Shown here: piece by piece, positions 1 through 8,102 of the stretch
How the letters are laid out: the number at the start of each line of letters is the position of its first letter
How positions within the stretch are numbered: position 1 is the first letter of the stretch
Source: Clostridia bacterium
Lineage (GTDB): Bacteria > Bacillota > Clostridia > Oscillospirales > Acutalibacteraceae
Reading direction: 5' to 3'
DNA: 64,000 nt
Assembly: GCA_017938985.1 (NCBI GenBank)
Contig: JAGBAK010000065.1
Coordinates: 1-64,000 of the forward strand
The notes under the pieces: model-generated
Seen by the model: only the letters and a program-made list of their open reading frames with translations
What the model was told of the DNA's origin: nothing
The model's database searches: none
Translations under genes and position numbers: made by a program

Positions 1-180
1 AAGAATTTTACGGTCAAGCGGATGTACCGTAACATAATCCTGCATACGCCGTATCAGCGGATACATACTGTTACCGTCCAAGCGGATTCTGGCAGTAAGA
101 TGCGCTCCCTCACGATTAAGCGCGCACCATTCTTCGATTGAAATTGTTCTGACCTGCGGCGAGGTCTTGTTGTTTTTCAT
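1..180 (-). CDS. S24/S26 family (signal peptidase-like) peptidase, N-terminal 60 residues only
   Basis: The reading frame starts at the ATG at 180 and leaves the window at base 1, so only the N-terminal part is visible. Residues about 36-50 read DGNSMYPLIRRMQDYV. This is the serine-containing SMYP motif plus hydrophobic strand seen in S26 signal peptidase and LexA-like S24 peptidases, in which Ser acts as nucleophile. The lysine of the Ser-Lys dyad would lie outside the window. Related short S24/S26 proteins occur in Clostridia beside peptide-maturation genes, but nothing here shows the substrate. A good sigma-A promoter lies 38 bp upstream. The family call is inferred from one motif. Confidence 0.6.
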   Translation of the reverse strand, partial: MKNNKTSPQVRTISIEEWCALNREGAHLTARIRLDGNSMYPLIRRMQDYVTVHPLDRKIL

Positions 181-217
181 AGAAAGGCTTCTCTGCATTA
201 ATTAAATAATTATTTTT

Positions 218-246
218 ATTATATGGCTGTCAGAATTGTTTGACAA
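218..246 (-). promoter_or_regulatory. Sigma-A promoter of the S24/S26 peptidase gene
   Basis: On the minus strand TTGTCA (246-241) and TATAAT (223-218) are separated by exactly 17 bp. The nearest minus-strand start codon is at 180. This is one half of a divergent promoter region; the plus-strand promoter for pncA lies at 377-405. Confidence 0.65.
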
Positions 247-376
247 GATTTTAGCACGCAACCTAATGTGTGCTTATCAAGCAAAAAACACTTCCACTAA
301 TATATACTATATATTATCATATAATAATAAAAAACGCAATACCTCAAAAATGCGGAAATCAGGTTTTTAAAAATGA

Positions 377-405
377 TTGACAGACTTTTACATTTTTGAT
401 ATATT
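377..405 (+). promoter_or_regulatory. Sigma-A promoter of pncA-nadE
   Basis: TTGACA (377-382), a 17-bp spacer and TATATT (400-405) lie 40 bp upstream of the pncA start. It is a near-consensus vegetative promoter and the only good candidate for the pncA-nadE pair. Confidence 0.7.
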
Positions 406-444
406 CAATCTGAACCAAAAAAACAATATGAACGGATGAGAACT

Positions 445-972
445 GTGAAAAAGATATTAATTGTTGTTGATATGCAGAAAGACTTTGTTGACGGTGCTCT
501 GGGCACAGCCGAAGCAGTTGCCATAGTTGACAACGTCGTTGATAAAATTGGAAACTTTGACGGAGATATCATAGTTACCTATGACACTCACCCCGAAAAC
601 TATATGGAAACTCAGGAAGGAAAAAATCTCCCCGTTCCTCACTGCATCAAGGGTACAGACGGCTGGAAACTTGACGCAAAGGTTCAGACTGCCGTTAATA
701 AAAAGGCATATAAAGCTATTGAAAAACCGACGTTCGGGTCCACCGAGCTGCCCGAATATATCAAGGCAAATTATAACCCTGCTGAAATCGAGATTGAGCT
801 TATCGGTCTTTGCACTGATATCTGTGTTGTTTCAAATGCGTTGCTTTTGAAGGCAAACTTTCTTGAAACAAAGGTAAGCGTTGACGCTTCCTGCTGTGCG
901 GGTGTTACCGTTGAGAGTCACAACGCAGCTCTTCTGACAATGAGAATGTGTCAGGTCAACGTTATTGAGTAA
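445..972 (+). CDS. pncA: Nicotinamidase (isochorismatase-like cysteine hydrolase)
   Basis: This enzyme deamidates nicotinamide to nicotinate in the NAD salvage pathway. The isochorismatase-fold triad is visible: Asp9 in VVDMQKDF, Lys94 in EKPTFGS and the nucleophile Cys127 in LCTDICVVSN. The length of 175 residues suits the compact bacterial form. I chose the GTG at 445 because GGATGAG at 434-440 is its only plausible ribosome binding site. The in-frame ATG at 436 adds three residues and has no such site. It is followed at 35 bp by nadE, so the pair is a small NAD-biosynthesis operon. The triad makes this call firm; exact substrate preference within the superfamily is inferred from the nadE context. 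Confidence 0.88.
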   Translation: MKKILIVVDMQKDFVDGALGTAEAVAIVDNVVDKIGNFDGDIIVTYDTHPENYMETQEGKNLPVPHCIKGTDGWKLDAKVQTAVNKKAYKAIEKPTFGSTELPEYIKANYNPAEIEIELIGLCTDICVVSNALLLKANFLETKVSVDASCCAGVTVESHNAALLTMRMCQVNVIE

Positions 973-1006
973 TGTCAAATTAAAAAAGCAACGGAGGTGC
1001 ATTCAG

Positions 1007-1738
1007 ATGTTTGACGCACTTAAGGTCAAAAACGAATGTGTTGAATGGATTAAAAAATTCTTTGAAGAAAACGGCAAAGACTGCTGTGCAGTGCTCGGTA
1101 TTTCAGGCGGTAAAGACAGCTCAATTGCAGCCGCTCTTTGCGTTGAAGCACTTGGAAAAGACAGGGTTGTCGGTGTGCTTATGCCACAGGGTGTGCAGCA
1201 CGACATCGACAAGGCATATATGCTCGTAAATCACCTCGGGATCAGGCACTACGAAGTGAATATAAAAGAAGCCGTTGACGCTTTGGTCAACGCCATTCCC
1301 GATGAGCTTGAAATATCAAAGCAGGCAAGAGAAAATCTGCCCCCCAGAATCAGAATGTCCACCGTGTACGCCGTCAGTCAGTCGGTCAACGGCAGAGTTT
1401 GCAACACCTGCAACCTTTCAGAGGACTGGGTCGGCTATTCAACACGTTACGGCGATTCCGTCGGCGATTTTTCGCCCATGAGCAACCTCACCGTTACGGA
1501 GGTAAAGGAAATCGGTCATCTTCTCGGACTTCCTGCAGAGCTTGTTGAAAAAGTACCGATTGACGGTCTTTGCGGCAAAACAGACGAAGAAAATCTCGGT
1601 TTTACCTATGCTGAGCTTGACGTTTATATCCGCACAGGCAAAATTGAAGATGCCGCTAAAAAAGAGCTGATTGACAGAAAGCATAAAATGAACCTTTTCA
1701 AACTTCAGCTTATGCCCTCATTTATGCCCGAAATCTGA
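1007..1738 (+). CDS. nadE: NAD synthetase, ammonia-dependent short form
   Basis: NadE amidates nicotinate adenine dinucleotide to NAD using ATP. The ATP-pyrophosphatase P-loop SGGKDSS is at residues 33-39. The protein has 243 residues and no nitrilase (glutaminase) domain, so it should use free ammonia. The ATG at 1007 is preceded by ACGGAGGTG with good spacing; the longer in-frame extension back to 965 overlaps pncA and is unlikely. Together with pncA it covers the two ends of the nicotinamide-to-NAD salvage route. The intermediate steps (PncB, NadD) are not in the window. A strong hairpin follows the stop codon. Confidence 0.92.
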   Translation: MFDALKVKNECVEWIKKFFEENGKDCCAVLGISGGKDSSIAAALCVEALGKDRVVGVLMPQGVQHDIDKAYMLVNHLGIRHYEVNIKEAVDALVNAIPDELEISKQARENLPPRIRMSTVYAVSQSVNGRVCNTCNLSEDWVGYSTRYGDSVGDFSPMSNLTVTEVKEIGHLLGLPAELVEKVPIDGLCGKTDEENLGFTYAELDVYIRTGKIEDAAKKELIDRKHKMNLFKLQLMPSFMPEI

Positions 1739-1751
1739 TAACTCAAACAAA

Positions 1752-1779
1752 AACGGCAGGAGCAAGCTCCTGCCGTTAA
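1752..1779. terminator. Bidirectional intrinsic terminator between nadE and a phosphoribosyltransferase gene
   Basis: A perfect 12-bp inverted repeat AACGGCAGGAGC / GCTCCTGCCGTT is followed by TTAATTT on the plus side and preceded by an A-run on the other. It lies between two convergent genes and can serve both. Confidence 0.8.
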
Positions 1780-1783
1780 TTTA

Positions 1784-2428
1784 TTATAATTTTGAAAATC
1801 CGTGGCTGTTTATAAGTGCGTCAAGCTTTTTGCCCTCTTTGCACAGCGGGCATTCGTGTGACGGACAAGTAAAATAGCCGGGAATATCGTTGGGATTGAA
1901 AACGGAGTTTACCGCATAGCCGTTGCATTCTTTTGCAGTTGAGAAAATAGATGCAACGCCGACAATTTCGCCGCCGTAATAGTTAACGGCTTCCATAGCC
2001 GCCTTTACAGTGCCGCCCGTTGCAACAGAAACTGCAAGCACAAGCACGTGTTTGCCCTTAATCATAGGCACAATGTTATCTCTGAAAAGAAGCTGTGAGC
2101 CGCTTGTCATCTCGGGTGTAACAACGTAAACGGTCTGATGCGCATTGATGTTCATCCAGTTGTTTTTTGTAAGCTCGTCTGCAAGGCAAGCGCCGATAAC
2201 CTCTGTGCCGTCAAGGCAAAGAATGGTGTCGATGATGTTAGTCTTATATTTGCTGTGGCTGCAAAGCTCCTGTGCAACAGCTTTTGCTTCAGAAAGACGT
2301 GATTTCTGGGCAGCAACGTCAATGTAATAGTTGCTGTGAGCGTGGTTTGTTGCAAAATGTCCCTTTGCGACACGCAGAAAAAGGTTGTTTCTTCCTGTTT
2401 TGATTTTGGTTATGCTTGAGGTTGGCAT
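1784..2428 (-). CDS. Type I phosphoribosyltransferase, orotate-PRTase-like
   Basis: The 214-residue protein has the layout of an orotate/purine-type phosphoribosyltransferase: an N-terminal hood with conserved aromatic strand, DGTEVIGA at 73-80, and a PRPP-loop position at about 127-141. That loop reads VLVLAVSVATGGTVK. It keeps the TGGT turn but lacks the acidic pair normally just before it. A cysteine cluster (CPSHECPLC) sits near the C-terminus and could bind metal. The start ATG has a GGGGGA site. It is monocistronic between a terminator and a divergent promoter region. The family is clear from fold motifs; the base it acts on is not, and the altered PRPP loop leaves activity uncertain. 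Confidence 0.65.
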   Translation of the reverse strand: MPTSSITKIKTGRNNLFLRVAKGHFATNHAHSNYYIDVAAQKSRLSEAKAVAQELCSHSKYKTNIIDTILCLDGTEVIGACLADELTKNNWMNINAHQTVYVVTPEMTSGSQLLFRDNIVPMIKGKHVLVLAVSVATGGTVKAAMEAVNYYGGEIVGVASIFSTAKECNGYAVNSVFNPNDIPGYFTCPSHECPLCKEGKKLDALINSHGFSKL

Positions 2429-2515
2429 AAAAATCCCCCTTACGGATTAATATAACATTTTTATTTTACAGTAAAAACACGATTATTACAAGAGTATTTT
2501 CAAAATTAAAGTTTA

Positions 2516-2544
2516 TTGATTAATTCCAAGTTGTATGATAGAAT
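2516..2544 (+). promoter_or_regulatory. Sigma-A promoter of the GH43-like gene
   Basis: TTGATT (2516-2521), 17 bp, TAGAAT (2539-2544), with the ATG 28 bp further on. The TTG at 2516 is also the first possible codon of the open frame, but it forms the -35 box, which supports the later ATG at 2573. Confidence 0.6.
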
Positions 2545-2572
2545 TTTTATATTCCAAAAACCGGAGGCAAAT

Positions 2573-3529
2573 ATGAATAATATTACCGTCAATCAGATAA
2601 TAAATGCGGATTTCAAAATCAGCAGCCGCCCTATTTTAAAACCCTTTCACGGCTCGTTTGTTGTTGCCGACCCGTCAATGCTTACACCTGATAACTGTCA
2701 CGACGGCAAATGGCATATGTTTTTTCACACCACTTTCGGCATTTTTCACTTTGTGAGCGATGACGGCATTGATTTCAAAAAGGTGCAAAAGGTAACAAAC
2801 CGTGCTATGCGCCCCAATATCAATTATATTGACGGTAAGTATTATCTTTTCTATGAAAGAACACGTCCCCTGTTTTTCAACGCCCTCAACGTTGTGAATG
2901 CGGTCAGATGGAAGACCGAAATCTACGTTGTTGAAAGCACGGACTTGCTGAACTGGTCCTTGCCCAGACCCGTTATCACCAACACAAGAGATTACGAAAA
3001 CAGCGAAAGAGGAATGTCGATTTCAAATCCGTTTCTTCTTCAGGAAAACGGCGTAAACCGCCTTTATTATTCCTGCGGTCTGACCTATATCAAAGACTGC
3101 GGCTTCTGCGAGCCGACGCATATCAGCTATGCAGAAAGCAAAAGGGTTGACAGCGGATATGTTTCAGCAGAAAAGCCGCTTATTTCGCCCGATAAAAACG
3201 ACCCCTATCTCAATCTTTGCAGCGGTTGTCTTAAGGTTTATAAACTCAGCGACGGCTATATCGGAATTCAGAACGGCATTTATGAAAAAGACGGCAAAAG
3301 CCACTCTGCAATTATTCTGCTGACCTCTGCCGACGGTCTGAATTTCGAGTTCAACAAGATTCTTGTTGAGCCTGCCGTTATTGACGGCAACGACTGGATG
3401 AAGCAGTTTGTTTATGCAAGCCATCTTGTACGTTACGGCAACACTCTGCGCCTTTATTTCAACGCAAGAAACGTTGCAAACCCTGTTTTGGGCAGAGAAT
3501 GCATCGGCTACGCAGAGGCGGAAATATAA
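2573..3529 (+). CDS. Five-bladed beta-propeller glycosidase-like protein (GH43/GH32 clan)
   Basis: The protein has 318 residues from the ATG at 2573, which follows CCGGAGGC. It repeats the pattern of GH43/GH32-clan propellers: an early acidic strand (VADPSML, about 33-39), then blades with aromatic pairs such as GKWHMFFHT, GKYYLFYERT, NRLYYSCG and LRLYFNARN. There is no signal peptide, so it should act in the cytoplasm on imported oligosaccharide, or be a non-catalytic relative. No transporter or sugar gene lies beside it. I cannot assign a substrate or all three catalytic acids with confidence; Asp in VADPS is the best candidate for the catalytic base. Confidence 0.6.
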   Translation: MNNITVNQIINADFKISSRPILKPFHGSFVVADPSMLTPDNCHDGKWHMFFHTTFGIFHFVSDDGIDFKKVQKVTNRAMRPNINYIDGKYYLFYERTRPLFFNALNVVNAVRWKTEIYVVESTDLLNWSLPRPVITNTRDYENSERGMSISNPFLLQENGVNRLYYSCGLTYIKDCGFCEPTHISYAESKRVDSGYVSAEKPLISPDKNDPYLNLCSGCLKVYKLSDGYIGIQNGIYEKDGKSHSAIILLTSADGLNFEFNKILVEPAVIDGNDWMKQFVYASHLVRYGNTLRLYFNARNVANPVLGRECIGYAEAEI

Positions 3530-3539
3530 TCAGGTGCGG

Positions 3540-3666
3540 ACGAAGTCTACCCTTAACTATTCATTCTTCATTAATAATCGGGCGACCACACAGAGTTATC
3601 CCTTCAAAAACGGGTGTGGGCAACGCCCACCCTTAACTTTTCACTCTTCACTATTCATTATTCACT
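3540..3666 (+). repeat. Intergenic TTCACTCTTCA-type repeat, copy 1
   Basis: Bases 3611-3666 hold a GTGGGCAACGCCCAC hairpin followed by a pyrimidine-rich tract built from TTCAC/TTCAT units. A degraded partial unit precedes it (about 3550-3576). The same arrangement recurs at 25176-25231, 21.6 kb away, which makes it a dispersed intergenic repeat and not part of a gene. Confidence 0.7.
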
Positions 3667-3670
3667 AAAA

Positions 3671-3707
3671 AACGGATGTGCCGAAAAAGCACATCCGTTC
3701 GTTTTTA
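3671..3707. terminator. Bidirectional intrinsic terminator downstream of the Stn-type operon
   Basis: AACGGATGTGC and GCACATCCGTT pair around a CGAAAAA loop, with T-rich and A-rich flanks. It overlaps the last codons of the minus-strand GltD-like gene, whose stop is at 3705. Confidence 0.8.
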
Positions 3708-5735
3708 TTTAAGGATTTTAAGTGCGCCTGTGGGACAAACATCAACGCACTTGCCGCAGGTTTTGCAGACCTCAATCTTATCGCTGCCCTCAAATTCAGG
3801 CTTGATAACAGTCTTGAATCCTCTGCCGACAAGTCCGAGAATACTCTGCTGTGCATCTTCCTTACAGGTTCTTACGCAGATATTGCAAAGAATGCACTTG
3901 CCCTGGTCACGCTCGATTGTAACAAGCTTTGTTTCTTTGAAGCTCTCGTGTATTTCACCTGCGAGTCTTTCAGGGTTGATGGGCTCATCGTTTGCATAGC
4001 GGATAAGCTTGCAGTCCTTGAAATCGTGACAACCGCATTCAAGGCAGCGCTTTGCTTCTTCTCTCGCCTGCTCTTGCGTGAATCCGTTGAGCACTTCGTC
4101 AAAGTTGTTGCGGCGGTATGCAGGGTCTTTGACCGACATAACCGCTCTCGCCTTCTTTTCTCTGTCGGCAAGCATTTCTGCGGTAACGTTTTTCTTTGAA
4201 TAGTAAGGCTCAGGGAAATCCATAGGCATACCGAGCAGATATGCGTTGATTGCTCTTGCTGCTTCGTTTGCTTCGGCAATTGCGTCAATGGCAATTGATG
4301 CGCCGTTATTTGTTGCGTCACCTGCAGCAAAAACGCCCTCAACGTTGGTAAGGCAGGTTGATTTTGCGGCAATAATCGTTCCCCATCTTGTAAGCTCGAT
4401 TTCCTCAAGACCTGTGGGAGCGCATTTCTGACCGATGGCGGAAATAACGGTATCCACGTCAAGCGTTCTGAACTCACCCTCAACAGGAACAGGCTTTCTT
4501 CTGCCCGATGCGTCAGGTTCACCAAGTTCCATAATCTGAAGCTTGATTGACTTTACCTTTCCGTTTTCGCCGATGATTTCGGCAGGGTTGGTCAGGAAAA
4601 GGAATTCAACACCCTCTTCGATTGCTTCTTCAATTTCTATATCCTCCGCAGGAGCTTCTGCTCTTGTGCGGCGGTAAATAACGTAAACGTTTTCCGCACC
4701 GCATCTTACAGCTGTGCGGCAGGCATCCATTGCGGTGTTGCCGCCGCCCACAACGGCAACGTTTTTGCCGATTTCGGGTCGGTTGCCCATATTGACCTCA
4801 CGAAGAAAATCAATACCGCTGAGCACGCCTTCAAGGTTTTCGCCCTCACAGCCGATACTGCTGCCCTTCCATGCACCGATTGTTACGAGGACTGCATCCG
4901 CACTGTTTTTGATTTCGTCAAACGATATATCCTTGCCGACCTTGACGTTGTTTTTCATTTCAACGCCGAGTTTTGCGATAGCCGCAACCTCTTTTGCGAG
5001 AACAGCCTTGGGCAGACGGTATTCGGGAATACCGTAGCGAAGCATACCGCCCATTTCGGGCATAGCTTCATAAATAGTTACGTCGTGACCCGAAAGACGC
5101 AGATAATAAGCCGCTGTCAGACCTGCAGGGCCGCCACCGATAACAGCGACCTTTTTGCCTGTTGCTTCTTCGGGTGTTGCGGTGTAAGGCGCATCGGAAG
5201 TAAGGTCGTTGTCAGCCGCAAAAGCCTTGAGATAAGCAACCGAAAGAGGTTCTTCAACAAGTCTGCGGCGACAGTTGCTCTCACAGGGGTGAGGGCAAAC
5301 TCTGCCGATTGATGCGGGAATCGGAATTTTTTCTTTGATTATTTTAACGGCTTCCTTATCGTCGCCGTTTGCAATTGCTTTAAGATAGCCCTGAATGTCG
5401 GTGTGTGCAGGGCAGTTGAGCGAGCAGGGAGCAACACAGTCGCCGCTGTGGTCACTCATTATAAGCTCAAGAGCAATTTTTCTTGCCTTTTTAACTCTGG
5501 GTGTGTTTGTGCTGAGCACCATACCGTCCTGAGCAAAGGTTGCACAGGCACGCATAAGCTTGGGACTGTTTTCCGCCTCCACAAGGCAAAGACCGCAGGC
5601 TCCGTAGAGCTTAAGCTTGCCGTTATAGCAGAGATTGGGGATTTCGATGCCGTTGCGAGCGGCAATATTAAGAACGGTTTCGCCTTTTTCGCCGATAAGT
5701 TCACGGCCGTTGACCGTAATTTTAATCTGTTCCAT
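3705..5735 (-). CDS. stnC: GltD/NfnB-like flavoprotein subunit of an Stn-type bifurcating transhydrogenase
   Basis: The protein has 676 residues. In order: an N-terminal [2Fe-2S] ferredoxin domain (C36, C47, C50, C64), a His/Cys cluster motif (H96, C100, C104, C108), a second cysteine group (C147, C151, C155), a GltD/NfnB-type core with FAD Rossmann motif GGGPAGL near 200 and NADP(H) motif GGGNTAMD near 330, and two C-terminal [4Fe-4S] motifs (C614-C624, C657-C667). There is no H-cluster, so it is not a HydA hydrogenase. It follows the NuoF-like gene by 13 bp with AAAGGAGG. NuoE + NuoF + GltD-like subunits match the Sporomusa-type Nfn (Stn) complexes, which couple NADH, NADPH and ferredoxin. 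The subunit call is firm; the exact reaction is inferred. Confidence 0.8.
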   Translation of the reverse strand: MEQIKITVNGRELIGEKGETVLNIAARNGIEIPNLCYNGKLKLYGACGLCLVEAENSPKLMRACATFAQDGMVLSTNTPRVKKARKIALELIMSDHSGDCVAPCSLNCPAHTDIQGYLKAIANGDDKEAVKIIKEKIPIPASIGRVCPHPCESNCRRRLVEEPLSVAYLKAFAADNDLTSDAPYTATPEEATGKKVAVIGGGPAGLTAAYYLRLSGHDVTIYEAMPEMGGMLRYGIPEYRLPKAVLAKEVAAIAKLGVEMKNNVKVGKDISFDEIKNSADAVLVTIGAWKGSSIGCEGENLEGVLSGIDFLREVNMGNRPEIGKNVAVVGGGNTAMDACRTAVRCGAENVYVIYRRTRAEAPAEDIEIEEAIEEGVEFLFLTNPAEIIGENGKVKSIKLQIMELGEPDASGRRKPVPVEGEFRTLDVDTVISAIGQKCAPTGLEEIELTRWGTIIAAKSTCLTNVEGVFAAGDATNNGASIAIDAIAEANEAARAINAYLLGMPMDFPEPYYSKKNVTAEMLADREKKARAVMSVKDPAYRRNNFDEVLNGFTQEQAREEAKRCLECGCHDFKDCKLIRYANDEPINPERLAGEIHESFKETKLVTIERDQGKCILCNICVRTCKEDAQQSILGLVGRGFKTVIKPEFEGSDKIEVCKTCGKCVDVCPTGALKILK

Positions 5736-5748
5736 TTCGCCGCCTCCT

Positions 5749-7503
5749 TTATTCTACAATTATTGCACCGAAGCGGCAGGAATTTACGCACTGACCGCAG
5801 CGGATACAAGCTTCTGAATCAATAACGTGTGCCTGCTTGACTGCGCCGCTGATGGCGTGAGCAGGACATTTCTTTGCGCAGAGCGTGCAGCCCTTGCACT
5901 TTTCTGCATCAATTGAATACGTGAGAAGGTCAACGCATTCCTTTGCAGGACATTTCTTCTCGTTGATATGTGCTTCATATTCGTTTCTGAAATATCTGAT
6001 GGTGGTAAGAACGGGGTTGGGAGCCGTCTGACCGAGACCGCAGAGTGCGCCATCTTTAACTGCTTCGCAAAGCTCTTCAAGCAGCTCAATATCGCCCTCT
6101 TTGCCTTCTCCTTTAACGATTCTTGTGAGAATTTCCTGCATTCTTGCGGTGCCGATTCTGCAGTGAACGCATTTTCCGCAGGATTCAAGAGCCGTGAAAT
6201 CAAGGAAGAATTTTGCCATACCTACCATGCAGGTGCTTTCGTCCATAACAACCATACCGCCGGAACCCATAATTGCTCCCGTTGCGGCGAGAGCCTTGTA
6301 GTCGATAACGGTATCAAGCAATTCCTTGGGAATACATCCGCCTGAGGGACCGCCCATCTGAACAGCCTTGAATTCTTTATCATCACGGATGCCGCCGCCG
6401 ATGCCGTAGATTACGTCACGCAGAGTTTTGCCCATGGGAATTTCAACAAGACCGCCCTTGCGGATTTTACCCGTGAGAGCAAAAACCTTGGTGCCCTTGC
6501 TGTTTTCTGTTCCCATTGCGGCGAAAGCGTCGCCGCCGTTGTTGATAATCCACGCTACGTTTGCAAAAGTTTCAACGTTGTTGATGTTTGAAGGCTCATC
6601 CATATAACCCTTTTGTGCAGGGAAAGGAGGTTTAAGTCTGGGCATACCTCTCTTGCCTTCAAGAGATTCAATAAGAGCGGTTTCTTCGCCGCAGACAAAT
6701 GCGCCTGCGCCCGCTTTGATTCGCATATCGCAGGAGAAGCCTGTGCCGAGAATGTTTTTGCCAAGAAGATTTGCCTTTTTAGCCTGTTCAATTGCAATTT
6801 CAAGGTTTGTGATTGCAAGGGGATATTCCGCACGAACATATACAATCATTTCGCAGGCACCGATTGCGTATGCACCGATAAGCATACCTTCAATCAGGCT
6901 GTGAGGGTCGGATTCAATAACCGCTCTGTCCATAAACGCGCCGGGGTCGCCCTCGTCGGCATTACAGATAAGATATTTCGTGTCGCTAACGCTCTGACGG
7001 GCGGCATTCCACTTAAACCAAGTGGGGAAACCTGCGCCGCCTCTGCCTGCAAGACCCGAAACCTTGATTTCTTCAATAACCTGCTCGGGAGTCATTGTTT
7101 TAAGAGCCTTTTCAAGAGCCTGATAGCCGTCTGCTTCTCGGTAATCGTCAAGTGAAACGGGGTCAATCAGACCGCAGTGACGCAGAGCAATTCTTGTCTG
7201 ACGGCTGAGAAATTCTTCATCATCGGCAGAAATTGTGATTGCATCAACCTTTGAAAGGTCACCGCTTCTTGCGGCTTCAACAATAGCTTCGGCATCATCC
7301 GCCGTAACCTTGACAAGGCGGCGGAGCAGAGTTTTGCCGTCATATAAATCAACAATGGGTTCAAGGAAGCACATACCGATACAGCCTGTGCTGCCGAGAA
7401 CAAAGGGCTCGTTTGCCGTCATAAGAGCTTCAATAGCCTTATGTACCTTTGATGCACCTGCAGCAATACCGCAGGAGCCTTCACCGATAACTATGCGCAT
7501 CAT
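5749..7503 (-). CDS. stnB: NuoF/HydB-like NADH-binding subunit of the Stn-type complex
   Basis: The 584-residue flavoprotein has an N-terminal thioredoxin-like [2Fe-2S] domain (C11, C41, C45), the NuoF core with the FMN/NADH glycine-rich motif GLAGRGGAGFP, and the NuoF [4Fe-4S] motif CGKCVHCRIG. Two C-terminal ferredoxin clusters follow (CKGCTLCAKKC and CIRCGQCVNSC). This is the domain order of HydB and other bifurcating NuoF homologues, in which NADH is oxidised or formed at FMN. Its start overlaps the stop of the NuoE-like gene (ATGATG junction) with AGGAGGG just upstream, so the two are translationally coupled. The fold and cofactors are firm. Confidence 0.85.
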   Translation of the reverse strand: MMRIVIGEGSCGIAAGASKVHKAIEALMTANEPFVLGSTGCIGMCFLEPIVDLYDGKTLLRRLVKVTADDAEAIVEAARSGDLSKVDAITISADDEEFLSRQTRIALRHCGLIDPVSLDDYREADGYQALEKALKTMTPEQVIEEIKVSGLAGRGGAGFPTWFKWNAARQSVSDTKYLICNADEGDPGAFMDRAVIESDPHSLIEGMLIGAYAIGACEMIVYVRAEYPLAITNLEIAIEQAKKANLLGKNILGTGFSCDMRIKAGAGAFVCGEETALIESLEGKRGMPRLKPPFPAQKGYMDEPSNINNVETFANVAWIINNGGDAFAAMGTENSKGTKVFALTGKIRKGGLVEIPMGKTLRDVIYGIGGGIRDDKEFKAVQMGGPSGGCIPKELLDTVIDYKALAATGAIMGSGGMVVMDESTCMVGMAKFFLDFTALESCGKCVHCRIGTARMQEILTRIVKGEGKEGDIELLEELCEAVKDGALCGLGQTAPNPVLTTIRYFRNEYEAHINEKKCPAKECVDLLTYSIDAEKCKGCTLCAKKCPAHAISGAVKQAHVIDSEACIRCGQCVNSCRFGAIIVE

Positions 7504-7997
7504 TTGCCCTCCTTTTCCTGAATACTTTTAAGAACGGCAACCGCCGAATCCGGCGTAAGATTACCGTAAGCTTCGCCGTTAATCATAATAACGGGTGCAA
7601 GTGAGCAGCAGCCGAGGCAGGCAACGTTTTCGAGAGTGAAAAGTCCGTCTGCCGTTGTTTCGCCGTTGCCGATTCCGAGGTATTCCGAAATTGCGGCGCT
7701 GACTCTTTCGCTGCCGTTAACGTGGCAGGCTGTGCCCTGGCAGGACATAATAAGATATTTACCGATAGGGGTAAGTCTGAACTGTGAATAGAACGTTGCA
7801 ACGCCCATGACGTCGGCAGGTGTGATTCCCACCTTCTCTGCGATACAATACATAACGTCCTTGGGCAGATAGCCGTAAATATTCTGTGCTTTCTGAAGAA
7901 TGGTGATAAGATTGCTCGGCGAGCCTGCATATTCGTTAAGCACATCTTCAAGCAGAGTGAGGTCACTTTTGGGCCCCTGACAATTGCACTGGCACAT
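7500..7997 (-). CDS. stnA: NuoE/HydC-like [2Fe-2S] subunit of the Stn-type complex
   Basis: A 165-residue thioredoxin-like ferredoxin. The cluster ligands follow the NuoE pattern C-x4-C then C-x3-C (C86, C91, C127, C131), and the helical N-terminal part carries YGYLPKDVMYCIAEK, typical of NuoE. An extra cysteine-rich start (MCQCNCQG) is unusual. It is the first gene of the three-gene minus-strand operon and overlaps the next by 4 bp. It should relay electrons to the NuoF-like subunit. An intact sigma-A promoter lies 52 bp upstream. Confidence 0.87.
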   Translation of the reverse strand: MCQCNCQGPKSDLTLLEDVLNEYAGSPSNLITILQKAQNIYGYLPKDVMYCIAEKVGITPADVMGVATFYSQFRLTPIGKYLIMSCQGTACHVNGSERVSAAISEYLGIGNGETTADGLFTLENVACLGCCSLAPVIMINGEAYGNLTPDSAVAVLKSIQEKEGK

Positions 7998-8048
7998 AAT
8001 TCTTTCTCCTGTCTTTAGTTTAGTAATACAAAAAAATTAACCTTCTAT

Positions 8049-8077
8049 AATATATCATAAAGATTGGCGATATGCAA
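8049..8077 (-). promoter_or_regulatory. Promoter of the Stn-type operon
   Basis: On the minus strand TTGCAT (8077-8072), a 17-bp spacer and TATATT (8054-8049) precede the NuoE-like start at 7997. Confidence 0.6.
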
Positions 8078-8102
8078 GAAAAAGGTTTTGTCAATTAAAT
8101 TG

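Noticed and set aside
2516..2572. TTG at 2516 as start of the GH43-like protein
   Set aside because: It coincides with a -35 box and has no ribosome site. The ATG at 2573 follows GGAGG.
3678..4199. A 173-residue plus-strand open frame opposite the GltD-like gene
   Set aside because: It has no ribosome site, lies entirely antisense to a clear protein and shows no recognisable motif. The other large antisense frames in 3.7-7.5 kb are also shadows.
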